Origin: Gammaproteobacteria bacterium
GTDB lineage: Bacteria > Pseudomonadota > Gammaproteobacteria > SZUA-140
Direction of reading: 5' to 3'
DNA length: 43,718 nucleotides
NCBI GenBank assembly: GCA_026982565.1
Contig: JALSGV010000174.1
Span: 1-43,718, forward strand
Each line of letters opens with the position of its first letter. Position 1 is the stretch's first letter. The notes under the pieces are model-generated. The model was given only the letters and a program-made list of their open reading frames with translations. It did not search any database and was not told the DNA's origin. Positions 7,204 to 15,766 of the stretch are shown piece by piece. The translations under genes were made by a program, and so were the position numbers.

Positions 7204-7674
7204 TCATGACATATCCTGCCACTCATCTTCAGTCAGCAATTTGTTGACATCGATCATGATGAGCAGATTGCCCTCGCTGCTGTGGACTCCCTGGATATAG
7301 CGCGCGCTGTCGTCATTACCCACATTGGGCGCGCTCTCGATCTCAGAAGACTTCAGATAGACGACCTCGGCCACACTGTCCACCAGCAGGCCGATGACCT
7401 GATCACAGGCCTCGATAATAATGATGCGTGAAGCATCATCCACCTCCTTTGGCGGCATGCCAAAGCGCTTGCGGGTATCGAGGACCGTGACGACATTGCC
7501 GCGCAGATTAATGATGCCGAGGACATAATCAGGCGCGCCAGGCACCGGGGTGATTTCCGTCACGCGCAAAACCTCCTGCACTTGCATGACGGCAATACCA
7601 TAATGCTCATCGCCGAGATGGTAAGTCACCCACTGGATGACATCATCTTCCACTTTCAAGTGACTCTGACTCAT
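7204..7674 (-). CDS. cheW: Chemotaxis coupling protein CheW
   Basis: The 156-residue protein is a single CheW domain (about residues 12-150) with the family's YGIAVMQVQEVLRV, the V-P-G-A-P-x-Y-V-L-G-I-I-N-L-R-G block and VLDTRKRFG. It links the CheA kinase to chemoreceptors in the polar array. A ribosome site AAGAGGTGA precedes ATG 7674. The 145 bases between motD and cheW are AT-rich and hold a small inverted repeat (ATTATG-5-CATAAT, 7754-7770) but no gene. In Pseudomonas and Vibrio parC and parP sit here; both are absent. Confidence 0.97.
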   Translation of the reverse strand: MSQSHLKVEDDVIQWVTYHLGDEHYGIAVMQVQEVLRVTEITPVPGAPDYVLGIINLRGNVVTVLDTRKRFGMPPKEVDDASRIIIIEACDQVIGLLVDSVAEVVYLKSSEIESAPNVGNDDSARYIQGVHSSEGNLLIMIDVNKLLTEDEWQDMS

Positions 7675-7819
7675 AAATTCACCTCTTGGCTCACTGTTTC
7701 GTGATATTTACTCATTCGAGCGTCAAATTATTGTATGCCGATACACTTCCATGATTATGTTTTGCATAATTCGTACCATCATATTGGAAAAATCGATGAC
7801 AAGGCCTCCCGCGACAGGC

Positions 7820-9088
7820 TCACTCGAAGCGCGTGATATCGGAAACCGTATCCCCCTGTTCCACGGCTTGAACCGGCCCCGTGCTTGCCGGCGCACTCTC
7901 CGGCGGCGGGGGCTGTTCAGTAGTCGGCCGCATGCGAATCGGAACCGTCAGCCTGAAGGGCGCCAAATCCAGAGGACTTACAATACCAAGCTCCTGGGCT
8001 ATGGGTCCCCCTGCGGGGGCCTCCGGCACTTCACCACGCAGTTGGCTGCGGCCGCTGGCATCAGGAGACAGCCTGCGATTCTCCTCAAGCTCGAGGTCCG
8101 CATGCGCGGAGGCAGGCCCATCAACAAGGGGGGGTAGAGGCGCCATTTCCTGCTGCGCCACGTTCACAGCCTGCTCACCTCCCGGCAGGACTCCCGGATC
8201 GCCCGTGATTGTGGCGCGTATTTCCCTGGAAATCTTCTCCACATGGCCATGCTCATAGAGCAGTTGCTCCACCAGGCGGTCGGCCAGGACCACGATAACG
8301 ACACGGCGGTTCTGCGCCCTTCCCGCGGGTGTACTGTTGTCGGCTACCGGGCGGTACTCACCATACCCCTGGGCCACCATCCGCGCAGGAGCAATACCAT
8401 GCTTCATGAACAGGCGCACCACGCTGGATGCGCGCGCCGCGGACAGCTCCCAGTTGGATGGATAGACAACGGTGTGGATGGGCACGTTGTCCGTAAATCC
8501 CTCCACGCGGATCGAGTTGTCGTGACCGGACAGAATCTGCGCCACTTCCTCCAGCACCGGCACCGCGGTTTCCTGAAGAATGGCGCTGCCACTTGGAAAA
8601 AGGAGGCTGTTCCTGATCTCCACCTCCACCCACAGGGCTTCCTGATTGACGGTGATCAGCCCCTTGGCCACCAGTTCGGAGAGGGCCTCCTTGACATCGT
8701 CTGCAATCTTCTCCAGAACCACCCGGTCACTCCCTTCTTCGAATTCCTCCTTCATGAGCGGGTCCCTGGCCTGCCCCTCCTCATTCTCGTTCTGGGAGAT
8801 GAACATTTTGGGCAGTTTCACCAGGCCCGGGCTGCGCAGATCCTCCTGCGCCGTCGAGACGACGGGAGACTTGGATATTGATCCCACCTGGATAGGCAGA
8901 ATCGACTTGGGAGACGAGCGGAACGCCGCCACCAGGGCATCTGACAAAACACGATACTTGCCCTCGTTGACCGAGGATATGGAATACATCACAACGAAGA
9001 ATGCGAACAGAAGCGTTATGAAGTCGGCGTAGGACACCAGCCAACGCTCATGATTTTCATGTTCCTCATGTGGTTTCTTGCGCGCCAT
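7820..9088 (-). CDS. motD: Flagellar motor stator protein MotD (MotB family)
   Basis: The 422-residue inner-membrane protein has a short cytoplasmic N-terminus, one transmembrane helix (about 17-40) with the proton-carrying Asp22 in SYADF, and an OmpA/MotB peptidoglycan-binding domain at about 150-275 (VEGFTDNVPI, N-W-E-L-S-A-A-R-A, V-A-Q-G-Y-G-E-Y-R-P, N-R-R-V). With MotC it forms a stator unit. The C-terminal 130 or so residues are a low-complexity Pro/Ala/Glu-rich extension, making the protein clearly longer than typical MotD (about 300). It lies 12 bases after motC. Confidence 0.95.
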   Translation of the reverse strand: MARKKPHEEHENHERWLVSYADFITLLFAFFVVMYSISSVNEGKYRVLSDALVAAFRSSPKSILPIQVGSISKSPVVSTAQEDLRSPGLVKLPKMFISQNENEEGQARDPLMKEEFEEGSDRVVLEKIADDVKEALSELVAKGLITVNQEALWVEVEIRNSLLFPSGSAILQETAVPVLEEVAQILSGHDNSIRVEGFTDNVPIHTVVYPSNWELSAARASSVVRLFMKHGIAPARMVAQGYGEYRPVADNSTPAGRAQNRRVVIVVLADRLVEQLLYEHGHVEKISREIRATITGDPGVLPGGEQAVNVAQQEMAPLPPLVDGPASAHADLELEENRRLSPDASGRSQLRGEVPEAPAGGPIAQELGIVSPLDLAPFRLTVPIRMRPTTEQPPPPESAPASTGPVQAVEQGDTVSDITRFE

Positions 9089-9100
9089 GGGGCACCAACC

Positions 9101-9844
9101 TTATTTGGTCAAATAACCCTGCAGTTTTGTTTCGATGTTTCTCGGGTTTTCCCCCTCGGCAATGGAAACAACACCTTCTATGATCATCTCGCGGAACTGG
9201 GTCTGGGAATGTATCAGGCCCTTGAGCTTGTTGGCCATGGGCAGGAAAAACAGGTTGGCGAACCCCACGCCGTAAATGGTGGCCACGAAAGCCACGGCGA
9301 TACCCGGCCCCAGTTTGCTGGGATCGGCGAGATTGTTCATCACGTGGATCAGCCCCATGACGGCGCCGATAATTCCAATAGTGGGGCAGTAACCGCCCAG
9401 GCCCTCATAGACCTTGGCGGCCTGGGTATCCAGGTATTCCTTGGCGCTCAGTTCCACTTCCATGATATTGCGAATGGCTTCCGGCTCACTGCCGTCCACA
9501 AGCAACTGCAGGCCTTTTCTCGCAAACAGCTCGGGCTCGTTCTCCGCCAGCGACTCCAGCCCCAGAAGCCCTTCCTTCCTGGCAATATTGCTCCAGTTGA
9601 CGATTTTCTCGATGGCCTCGGCAGCCGCGAGCTTGGGCGGCAAGAACACCCATGACGCCATTTTCATCGCTTTCATGAAAGTGGCCATGGGGCACTGCAG
9701 CATGACGGCGCCGACAGTACCGCCCATGACGATAACAAAGGCGGTAATCTGCATCAGGGAGTCGGTATGGCCACCTTCGAGGATATTTCCCCCAAGGATT
9801 GCGGCCAGCGCCAGAATGACGCCTACAATACTCAGGATATCCAA
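9101..9844 (-). CDS. motC: Flagellar motor stator protein MotC (MotA family)
   Basis: The 247-residue protein has four predicted transmembrane helices: two near residues 3-20 and 28-50, two near 145-170 and 180-205. A large cytoplasmic loop between them carries the conserved P-x-L-A-A-A-E-A-I-E-K-I and E-G-L-L-G-L-E-S-L segments. P-T-I-G-I-I-G-A-V-M-G-L-I and P-G-I-A-V-A-F-V-A-T-I-Y-G-V-G-F-A-N-L-F are characteristic of the MotA/PomA/MotC family. It pairs with MotD. It overlaps cheB by 13 bases, consistent with coupled translation in the che-mot operon. Confidence 0.95.
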   Translation of the reverse strand: MDILSIVGVILALAAILGGNILEGGHTDSLMQITAFVIVMGGTVGAVMLQCPMATFMKAMKMASWVFLPPKLAAAEAIEKIVNWSNIARKEGLLGLESLAENEPELFARKGLQLLVDGSEPEAIRNIMEVELSAKEYLDTQAAKVYEGLGGYCPTIGIIGAVMGLIHVMNNLADPSKLGPGIAVAFVATIYGVGFANLFFLPMANKLKGLIHSQTQFREMIIEGVVSIAEGENPRNIETKLQGYLTK

Positions 9845-10917
9845 TTTCTGGCCCCCTCACGCAACAGCGCGCCGATCTCGTCCAGCGGCAACACCCTGTC
9901 GGCCAGACCCGCCTCGGCCACGGCGACAGGCATGCCCGCCACGACACAAGTCGCCTCATCCTGCGCCCAGATCGTTGCGCCTTTTTCTTTCAGTTCTTTT
10001 GCCCCCTCGCGGCCATCGGCCCCCATCCCTGTCAATACAATAGCCAGCACCTTGCCATTGACGGCCCGGGCCGCGGACGCGAAGGTCATGTCCACACAGG
10101 GTTTATAAGTCTGCTCTTTTGTCGCCTCCCTGACGCGGACAATATAGGCGCCAGCTTTTCTCTCGATCTCCAATTGCGCGCCGCCCGGGGCGAGCACCGC
10201 CACCCCAGATGTCAACCTATCGCGATCCGCAGCGTGCTTGACGGCAATCTGGCAGAGATTGTCCAGGCGCTGGGCAAAGGGTGGGGTAAAACTGCCTGGC
10301 ATATGCTGCAGAAGAACGATAGGCAGAGGAAAGTCGGATGGCAGCTGACTCAATACTCTGGGCAGAGCGGCAGGCCCCCCTGTAGAAGTACCGATCAGCA
10401 GCAACTCGTATCGGTTCAAATCCACTCCGGCGCGCAGCGCCTCTCCGGCATGAGATGCGCCGGGACTCCGTTCAGGACGACTCACGGGTTCAGCGGCAAG
10501 AGGCCTCTTCTCATCCAACCCCCTGGCGCCTATGAGCCTGACGCGCGCGCGCAACTGGCGTTTGGCGAATTCTCTGTCGGTAGAAATATCATCCATGTTT
10601 TTGGGCAGGAAATCGACGGCGCCCGCCTCCAGCGCGTCCAGCGTCGCCTGGGCGCCCTTGGTCGTCAGGGATGAAAACATCAGGATAGGGCATGGCCGCT
10701 GGGACATGATATGCCGCACAGCGGTAATGCCATCCATGACGGGCATCTCCACATCCATGGTGATCACGTCCGGCCGAAGATCCTGCGCCATGGCGACTGC
10801 CTCGCGTCCATTGGAGGCCGCGCCGATTACCTCGATATGACCGTCCGCCTCGAGGATTTCACAAATTCTTTTCCTGATGAAAGATGAATCATCGACCACC
10901 AGCACGGAAACCGCCAT
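9832..10917 (-). CDS. cheB: Chemotaxis protein-glutamate methylesterase CheB
   Basis: The 361-residue protein has a receiver domain at 1-125 with Asp55 in TMDVEMPVMDG. A linker leads to a C-terminal methylesterase domain from about 168. The catalytic triad is visible: Ser178 in GTSTGGP, His205 in LLQHMPGSF and Asp301 in GMGADG. It removes methyl groups from, and deamidates, receptor glutamates or glutamines when phosphorylated by CheA. No cheR is present in the window. The gene follows cheA by 9 bases and overlaps motC. Confidence 0.97.
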   Translation of the reverse strand: MAVSVLVVDDSSFIRKRICEILEADGHIEVIGAASNGREAVAMAQDLRPDVITMDVEMPVMDGITAVRHIMSQRPCPILMFSSLTTKGAQATLDALEAGAVDFLPKNMDDISTDREFAKRQLRARVRLIGARGLDEKRPLAAEPVSRPERSPGASHAGEALRAGVDLNRYELLLIGTSTGGPAALPRVLSQLPSDFPLPIVLLQHMPGSFTPPFAQRLDNLCQIAVKHAADRDRLTSGVAVLAPGGAQLEIERKAGAYIVRVREATKEQTYKPCVDMTFASAARAVNGKVLAIVLTGMGADGREGAKELKEKGATIWAQDEATCVVAGMPVAVAEAGLADRVLPLDEIGALLREGARNWIS

Positions 10918-10926
10918 ATTTATCCC

Positions 10927-12957
10927 CTACATACCGCACGCGTAGCTTGTCAATAAGCCGGGCACATCGAGGATCAGTGAGATCCTGCCATCTCCTGTAA
11001 TGGTTGCGCCTGCCATCCCGCGGGTGCCATTCAGCAATGCGCCCAGTGGCTTGATGACGACTTCTTCCTGGCCCAGCAGCTTGTCCACGACAAAGCCGAC
11101 CTGCCTTCCGCCGACATTGACCACGACGACATGCCCTTCTTCAGGCGCCTCGTCCTGTGCGAATCCCGGCCTCACCAGCCATTTCCTCAGGTGATATAGA
11201 GGGAGCGCCACATCACGAATCAGGATCACTTCCTTGCCGTCAATATATTTGGTGTCAGCCTGATCAAAATGAAAAATCTCTGAGATGCTTCCCAGGGGAA
11301 GCGCAAAGACCTGATTGCTTACTTTAATCATAAGGGTTGGCATGATAGCCAATGTCAAGGGGACCTTGATGATGATCTTGCTGCCTTTCCCCAACTCGGA
11401 TTCCACGTCCAGAGAACCATTGAGCTGGTTGATCTTCGTTTTGACCACATCCATACCCACCCCGCGGCCGGACACATCGGATATCTCGGTCTTGGTTGAG
11501 AAACCCGCCATGAATATCAATTGGTAACACTCCTGGTCGGACAGGCGGTTGGCGGCCTCCGTATCCATCATGCCCTTTTCCACGGCGCTGCGCCTTATCT
11601 TGTCGGCATCCATACCGGCCCCGTCGTCAGCGATGGTCAGCAGAATATGATCACCTTCCTGCTGGGCCGACAGCACCACGGTTCCATTGCGGGGCTTGCC
11701 CGTCATCTCACGCACATCCGGGGTCTCGATACCGTGATCCACCGCATTTCTGACCAGATGCACGAGAGGATCGGCGAGCGCCTCGACCAGATTTTTGTCC
11801 AGGTCCGTCTCTTCGCCTATCAGCTTCAGCGTGATTTCCTTGTTCATGTTCCGGGCCAAGTCCCGCACCACTCTTGGGAAACGACCAAACACTTTCTTGA
11901 TGGGTTGCATGCGGGTCTTCATGACCGCGAGTTGCAGATCGGATGTCACCAGATCCAGATTATCCACGGCCATGGAGATACTCTCATCGATATGGACCGA
12001 TTCGAGCGTAGTCAGCCGGTTGCGCACCAACACCAGCTCACCTACCAGGTTCATGATGTCGTCCAGGCGGCTGGTATCGACGCGCACCGTTGTCTCGCCC
12101 TGGGTCGCTGCGGGCTTCTTCTGTTGCCTGGCGTCCTTCTTCATTCCATCCGAGGCACCCCCTGAAGTTTTCAGGGGCCTGGCGCCATCGTCACCGGGAG
12201 CCGGCGGCGCCCCTTCATCCGGGGGGGGCGTTTCGGAGCTGGCGGTGGCGCCGGGCGCCGCCTTGCCATGGAGTTGATCCAGCAGGGCCTCGAATTCTTC
12301 GTCGGTGATTTCATCGGATGACGGCGATTGAGAACTGCCCGCCACTTCATCACTGGATGGTTCAGCCACCGGTTCTGCTCCGGAGGCGCCGCCAGGCGCG
12401 CCGCCTCCATGGAGCTGGTCCAGCAGCGCCTCGAATTCATCCTCATCGATAGTATCTTCACTGCTGCTGGCTTCGCTATCCCCCGGGGAAACGCCCTCAC
12501 CATCTTCAAGCGAGGGAGCGCTCTCCACCGTACTCTCCGCGCTTCCCGATGAATCACCCGGACCACTGGCTGGCACGGCCAGGGCGGTAAGGCGGTCCAG
12601 CAATTCCTGGTCGGCGGGTTCCGGTTCGTCACCTTGCGCGACACTGTCGATCATGCTTGTCACCACATCATGAGCATTCAGGACCACATCCATCAGTTCG
12701 GCGTCGACCAGGCGGTCACCCTGTCTCAGGATATTGAAAACGTCCTCCGCGCGGTGGCAAACAGCGACCAGGGCGTCGATGCCCAGAAATCCCGCGCCGC
12801 CCTTTATGGTGTGATAACCACGAAATACGGCATTCAGCAATTCGGCGTCCTGGGGCCGTGATTCCAGATCGACGAGCTGCTCGCCCAATTGCTCAATGAT
12901 TTCTCCGGCTTCGACCAGAAAATCCTGAAGTATTTCTTCATCATCTGTAAATGACAT
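10927..12957 (-). CDS. cheA: Chemotaxis histidine kinase CheA
   Basis: The 676-residue kinase starts at ATG 12957 (MSFTDDEEIL); the frame extends 16 codons upstream into the cheZ-cheA gap, but only this start matches the family. An Hpt domain with phospho-acceptor His49 (GYHTIKGGAGF) is followed by a long acidic Ser/Pro-rich linker, then dimerisation (from about 288), HATPase (N-box HLVRNAVDHGIE, then DDGAGMD) and CheW-like domains. No P2 CheY-binding domain is evident. The linker instead carries two copies of EFEALLDQLHG, residues 174-184 and 221-231, 47 residues apart. Vibrio CheA uses a linker element to bind ParP, but parC/parP are missing here. Confidence 0.96.
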   Translation of the reverse strand: MSFTDDEEILQDFLVEAGEIIEQLGEQLVDLESRPQDAELLNAVFRGYHTIKGGAGFLGIDALVAVCHRAEDVFNILRQGDRLVDAELMDVVLNAHDVVTSMIDSVAQGDEPEPADQELLDRLTALAVPASGPGDSSGSAESTVESAPSLEDGEGVSPGDSEASSSEDTIDEDEFEALLDQLHGGGAPGGASGAEPVAEPSSDEVAGSSQSPSSDEITDEEFEALLDQLHGKAAPGATASSETPPPDEGAPPAPGDDGARPLKTSGGASDGMKKDARQQKKPAATQGETTVRVDTSRLDDIMNLVGELVLVRNRLTTLESVHIDESISMAVDNLDLVTSDLQLAVMKTRMQPIKKVFGRFPRVVRDLARNMNKEITLKLIGEETDLDKNLVEALADPLVHLVRNAVDHGIETPDVREMTGKPRNGTVVLSAQQEGDHILLTIADDGAGMDADKIRRSAVEKGMMDTEAANRLSDQECYQLIFMAGFSTKTEISDVSGRGVGMDVVKTKINQLNGSLDVESELGKGSKIIIKVPLTLAIMPTLMIKVSNQVFALPLGSISEIFHFDQADTKYIDGKEVILIRDVALPLYHLRKWLVRPGFAQDEAPEEGHVVVVNVGGRQVGFVVDKLLGQEEVVIKPLGALLNGTRGMAGATITGDGRISLILDVPGLLTSYACGM

Positions 12958-12967
12958 GGTATTTCTC

Positions 12968-13708
12968 TCAAAATCCCAGGCTGGACAACAAATCGTCCAC
13001 CTCATCCTGGCTCTTCATGGCATCTTTGTCTTCTCGACCAGGAATCTGCGGACCCTGCAGGCCTTCCTTGTTCCGTTCCTTTTTGTCTTCGTCGCGTACG
13101 CGCTCGGGCGATGAAAGCTTGATGATGGAGATCAGGCTGTCCTCGAGCTCCTGAACCAGGTTGATAACGCGGCGTATGGTTTGTCCGGTTAAGTCCTGAT
13201 AGTCCTGCGCCAGCAGAATATCGTTCAGTGATTCGCGCAGCAGTGACGTCCGCTCAGATGATGAGTCCAGGTAACTGCCAATCTCGCGCGCCATTTCCCT
13301 GAATTGGTCCGCGTTCATATCCCTCGAAATGAATTTTCTCCATTTGCCCCGGATATGGCTCGTGCTGGTGACGATCTCTTCACAGATTGGTATGGCATTT
13401 TCGACAGCGCCCAGGGTCTTGTGCGCGGCCCGGTCCGTCATCTCGATCACATAATTGAGGCGTTGCTTTGCATCCGGAATCTCATGATGGGCCAGGTCCT
13501 CAATACGGTCATCCACATCGAGCCCGCACAGGGTACTGTGAAGTTCGCGGGTGAGTTTTCCCAGTTCCTGGTAAACCTCGCTTTCATGAATCCGCGTCAG
13601 ACTGCCAAGCGCCTTCTCGGCTTCCTCAAAATCACCGGACTCCAGGCTGCTGACAAGATCACGCGCCTGTTGCAGATATTGCTCATTGTGTACGATTCCG
13701 TTATTCAT
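12968..13708 (-). CDS. cheZ: CheY phosphatase CheZ
   Basis: The 246-residue protein is mostly helical. It has the CheZ active-site helix ILLAQDYQDLTGQTIRRVI with the catalytic Gln in the D-Y-Q-D-L-T-G-Q segment. It ends in QDEVDDLLSSLGF, the C-terminal helix that binds CheY-P in E. coli CheZ. It dephosphorylates CheY-P and sets the switching frequency. A charged flexible linker (about 205-232, K/E/D/R-rich) joins the two parts. It lies between cheY and cheA in the order usual for polar-flagellum gammaproteobacteria. Confidence 0.96.
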   Translation of the reverse strand: MNNGIVHNEQYLQQARDLVSSLESGDFEEAEKALGSLTRIHESEVYQELGKLTRELHSTLCGLDVDDRIEDLAHHEIPDAKQRLNYVIEMTDRAAHKTLGAVENAIPICEEIVTSTSHIRGKWRKFISRDMNADQFREMAREIGSYLDSSSERTSLLRESLNDILLAQDYQDLTGQTIRRVINLVQELEDSLISIIKLSSPERVRDEDKKERNKEGLQGPQIPGREDKDAMKSQDEVDDLLSSLGF

Positions 13709-13726
13709 GAAAGGCCACCCTGTCTT

Positions 13727-14125
13727 TTATTGGTTCTTGCCCGCCTCTATCCTTTCAAAGATCTTCTCGATCTTTTCCTTCAGGGTGGCGGCATTGAAAG
13801 GCTTGACAATATAGCCATTGACGCCGGCCTGCGCCGCCTCGATGATCTGCTCCTTCTTGGACTCAGCGGTTACCAGCAACACCGGCAGCGATGAGAGATC
13901 GGCGTCGGCACGCACCGCCTTGAGAAGATCGATCCCCTGCATGCCAGGCATGTTCCAGTCCGATATCAGAAAATCGAAACCACCCGACTTCAGCATGGGC
14001 AGGGCCGTGTTACCGTCATCCGCCTCGCTGGTGTTGTTGAACCCCAGGTCCCGCAACAGATTCTTGATGATTCTCCGCATGGTGGAAAAGTCATCGACGA
14101 TCAATATTTTCATGTTCTTGTCCAA
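13727..14125 (-). CDS. cheY: Chemotaxis response regulator CheY
   Basis: The 132-residue protein is a lone receiver domain, very close to gammaproteobacterial Che[23 protein letters not shown], then D in ISDWNMPG, T in VTAE and K in YIVKPF. CheY-P binds FliM and reverses the motor. The start is ambiguous. TTG 14125 has GGAGG five bases upstream and yields a protein aligning with E. coli CheY (M-x-D-K). ATG 14113 gives MKILIVDD, as in Pseudomonas, but with only weak GGA upstream. The in-frame ATG 14137 contains the GGAGG itself and is less likely. Confidence 0.96.
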   Translation of the reverse strand: MDKNMKILIVDDFSTMRRIIKNLLRDLGFNNTSEADDGNTALPMLKSGGFDFLISDWNMPGMQGIDLLKAVRADADLSSLPVLLVTAESKKEQIIEAAQAGVNGYIVKPFNAATLKEKIEKIFERIEAGKNQ

Positions 14126-14145
14126 AGCTGCCTCCATATAACGGG

Positions 14146-14883
14146 TCAATCATTTGCAAACAAATGACCAAGCCGTGACTGTAGTCTGATCAGTGCCTGG
14201 CTGTGAATTTGGCTTACCCGGGATTCACTGACGCCAATCACTGCCCCGATTTCACGTAGATTCAGGTCCTCGACATAATAGAGTGTCAACACCAGCCGCT
14301 CCCTTTCCGGCAAACCATCGATGGCCTCGGAAAGGTTGCGCTTGTAATCATCTTTCTGCACCCTCTCGAATGGCCCTGAGATTCCCTTGTCCATGCGCGA
14401 CTCGATGGACTCCTCGCCATGGCCCATATCCTCGAAACTGAGCAGGCGGCAGCCGCTGGCATCCTGAAGTGTCTTGTGATATTCCTGCAAGGACATGTCG
14501 AGCAACTCGGCCACTTCGTGGTCGCGCGCATCCCTGCCGGTTTCGTTCTCAATGGTGCGCACCGCCTCGGCCACCTGACGCGCCTTGCGGTGAACCGAAC
14601 GCGGCGCCCAATCCCCTTTTCTGATCTCGTCCAGCATGGATCCGCGAATTCTGATTCCGGCATAGGTCTCAAAACTGGCCCCCTGCCCTGCGTCATAGTT
14701 GCGCGCAGCCTCGATCAGGCCAATCATCCCGGCCTGCATCAGATCATCCGCCTGCACACTCGGGGGCAGCCTGCTCATAATGTGATAGGCTATACGTTTA
14801 ACCAGGGGCGCATACTGGTCCACCAGTTGCGCCAATTCGTTATCACCTTGCTTTTGTGAAGAATACATAGCTACGTTATTCAT
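14146..14883 (-). CDS. fliA: Flagellar sigma factor FliA (sigma-28)
   Basis: The 245-residue sigma factor has region 2 ([47 protein letters not shown]), region 3 and region 4 ([32 protein letters not shown]). It directs RNA polymerase to late flagellar and chemotaxis promoters. The frame is open 50 codons further upstream inside flhG. ATG 14883 is chosen because it overlaps the flhG stop as ATGAATAA and gives the family's usual length. No FlgM gene is in the window. Confidence 0.96.
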   Translation of the reverse strand: MNNVAMYSSQKQGDNELAQLVDQYAPLVKRIAYHIMSRLPPSVQADDLMQAGMIGLIEAARNYDAGQGASFETYAGIRIRGSMLDEIRKGDWAPRSVHRKARQVAEAVRTIENETGRDARDHEVAELLDMSLQEYHKTLQDASGCRLLSFEDMGHGEESIESRMDKGISGPFERVQKDDYKRNLSEAIDGLPERERLVLTLYYVEDLNLREIGAVIGVSESRVSQIHSQALIRLQSRLGHLFAND

Positions 14884-15766
14884 ATACTGTTGCCACTTTC
14901 TCGTTGGGATTTCTGAATAGTCTTTCCACGAAAAATTCGATACCTCCGCTCGCGGTCCTGGGCACTGGCCATTGCGCCGACTTGCGGGCGATTTTATTGA
15001 ATGCCATGGCCGACTTGGATCTCGGGTAGGCATCCACCACCGCCTTCTGCTTCTTGATGGCCTTCTTCAGATAATCGTCGTAAGGAACCGCGCCAATATA
15101 ATTGAGCGCCACATCGAGGAAACGATCCGTCACCTTGACCAGCTTCTTATATAGATCCAGACCCTCCTGCGCACTGTGCACCATGTTGGCGAGCACGCGG
15201 AAACGATGAATGTCGTGTTCCCTGCTGAGAAGCTTGATCATTGCATAGGCATCGGTAATGGAGGCCGGCTCGTCGCAGACCACCACAATGACTTCGTGAG
15301 ATGCCTTGATGAAAGTGACCACGCTGTCCGTGATGCCGGCCGCGGTATCGATCATCAGGATGTCCGGATTGAAACTCAGCTCACTGAAGGCGCGGATCAC
15401 ACCGGCATGCTCCGCCTGATTGAGCTGCACCATATCCTTGACCCCGGAGGAGGCAGGTATAATCCGGACACCCTCGGGACCCCTTACCATTATCTCCTCC
15501 AGGGTGCGCTCGCCACTGATGACATGGGAGAGATTGTCCGTGGCCTGTATGCCCAACAACACATCCACATTGGCCAGCCCCAGGTCCGCATCCAGCAGCA
15601 ACACATCGCTGCCTTGCGCTGCCAGTGAGATCGCCATATTCGCCGTGGTATTCGTCTTTCCCACACCACCTTTGCCGCTGGTCACCGAGATGACTCTGAC
15701 CGGTGTTGACTTGCTCATACATTGCAGCCCGCTTACCTGACCGGCGATCATCTCAGAAGTAAGCAT
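14876..15766 (-). CDS. flhG: Flagellar number regulator FlhG/FleN (MinD/ParA-like ATPase)
   Basis: The 296-residue ATPase has the deviant Walker A KGGVGKT (32-38) and DADLGLANVDVLLG. A later D-T-A-A-G segment is typical of the MinD/ParA group. It limits flagellar number, works with FlhF and in Pseudomonas (FleN) inhibits FleQ. ATG 15766 has AAGGAAG six bases upstream and is preferred to ATG 15784. The N-terminal stretch AGQVSGLQ resembles, but does not preserve, the DQAxxLR motif that activates FlhF GTPase in some bacteria. It overlaps flhF by 14 bases and the start of fliA by 8. Confidence 0.95.
   Translation of the reverse strand: MLTSEMIAGQVSGLQCMSKSTPVRVISVTSGKGGVGKTNTTANMAISLAAQGSDVLLLDADLGLANVDVLLGIQATDNLSHVISGERTLEEIMVRGPEGVRIIPASSGVKDMVQLNQAEHAGVIRAFSELSFNPDILMIDTAAGITDSVVTFIKASHEVIVVVCDEPASITDAYAMIKLLSREHDIHRFRVLANMVHSAQEGLDLYKKLVKVTDRFLDVALNYIGAVPYDDYLKKAIKKQKAVVDAYPRSKSAMAFNKIARKSAQWPVPRTASGGIEFFVERLFRNPNEKVATVYE

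Noticed and set aside
7675..7819. Promoter for cheW in the motD-cheW gap
   Set aside because: The region is AT-rich with a small inverted repeat, but no -35/-10 pair with proper spacing could be settled.
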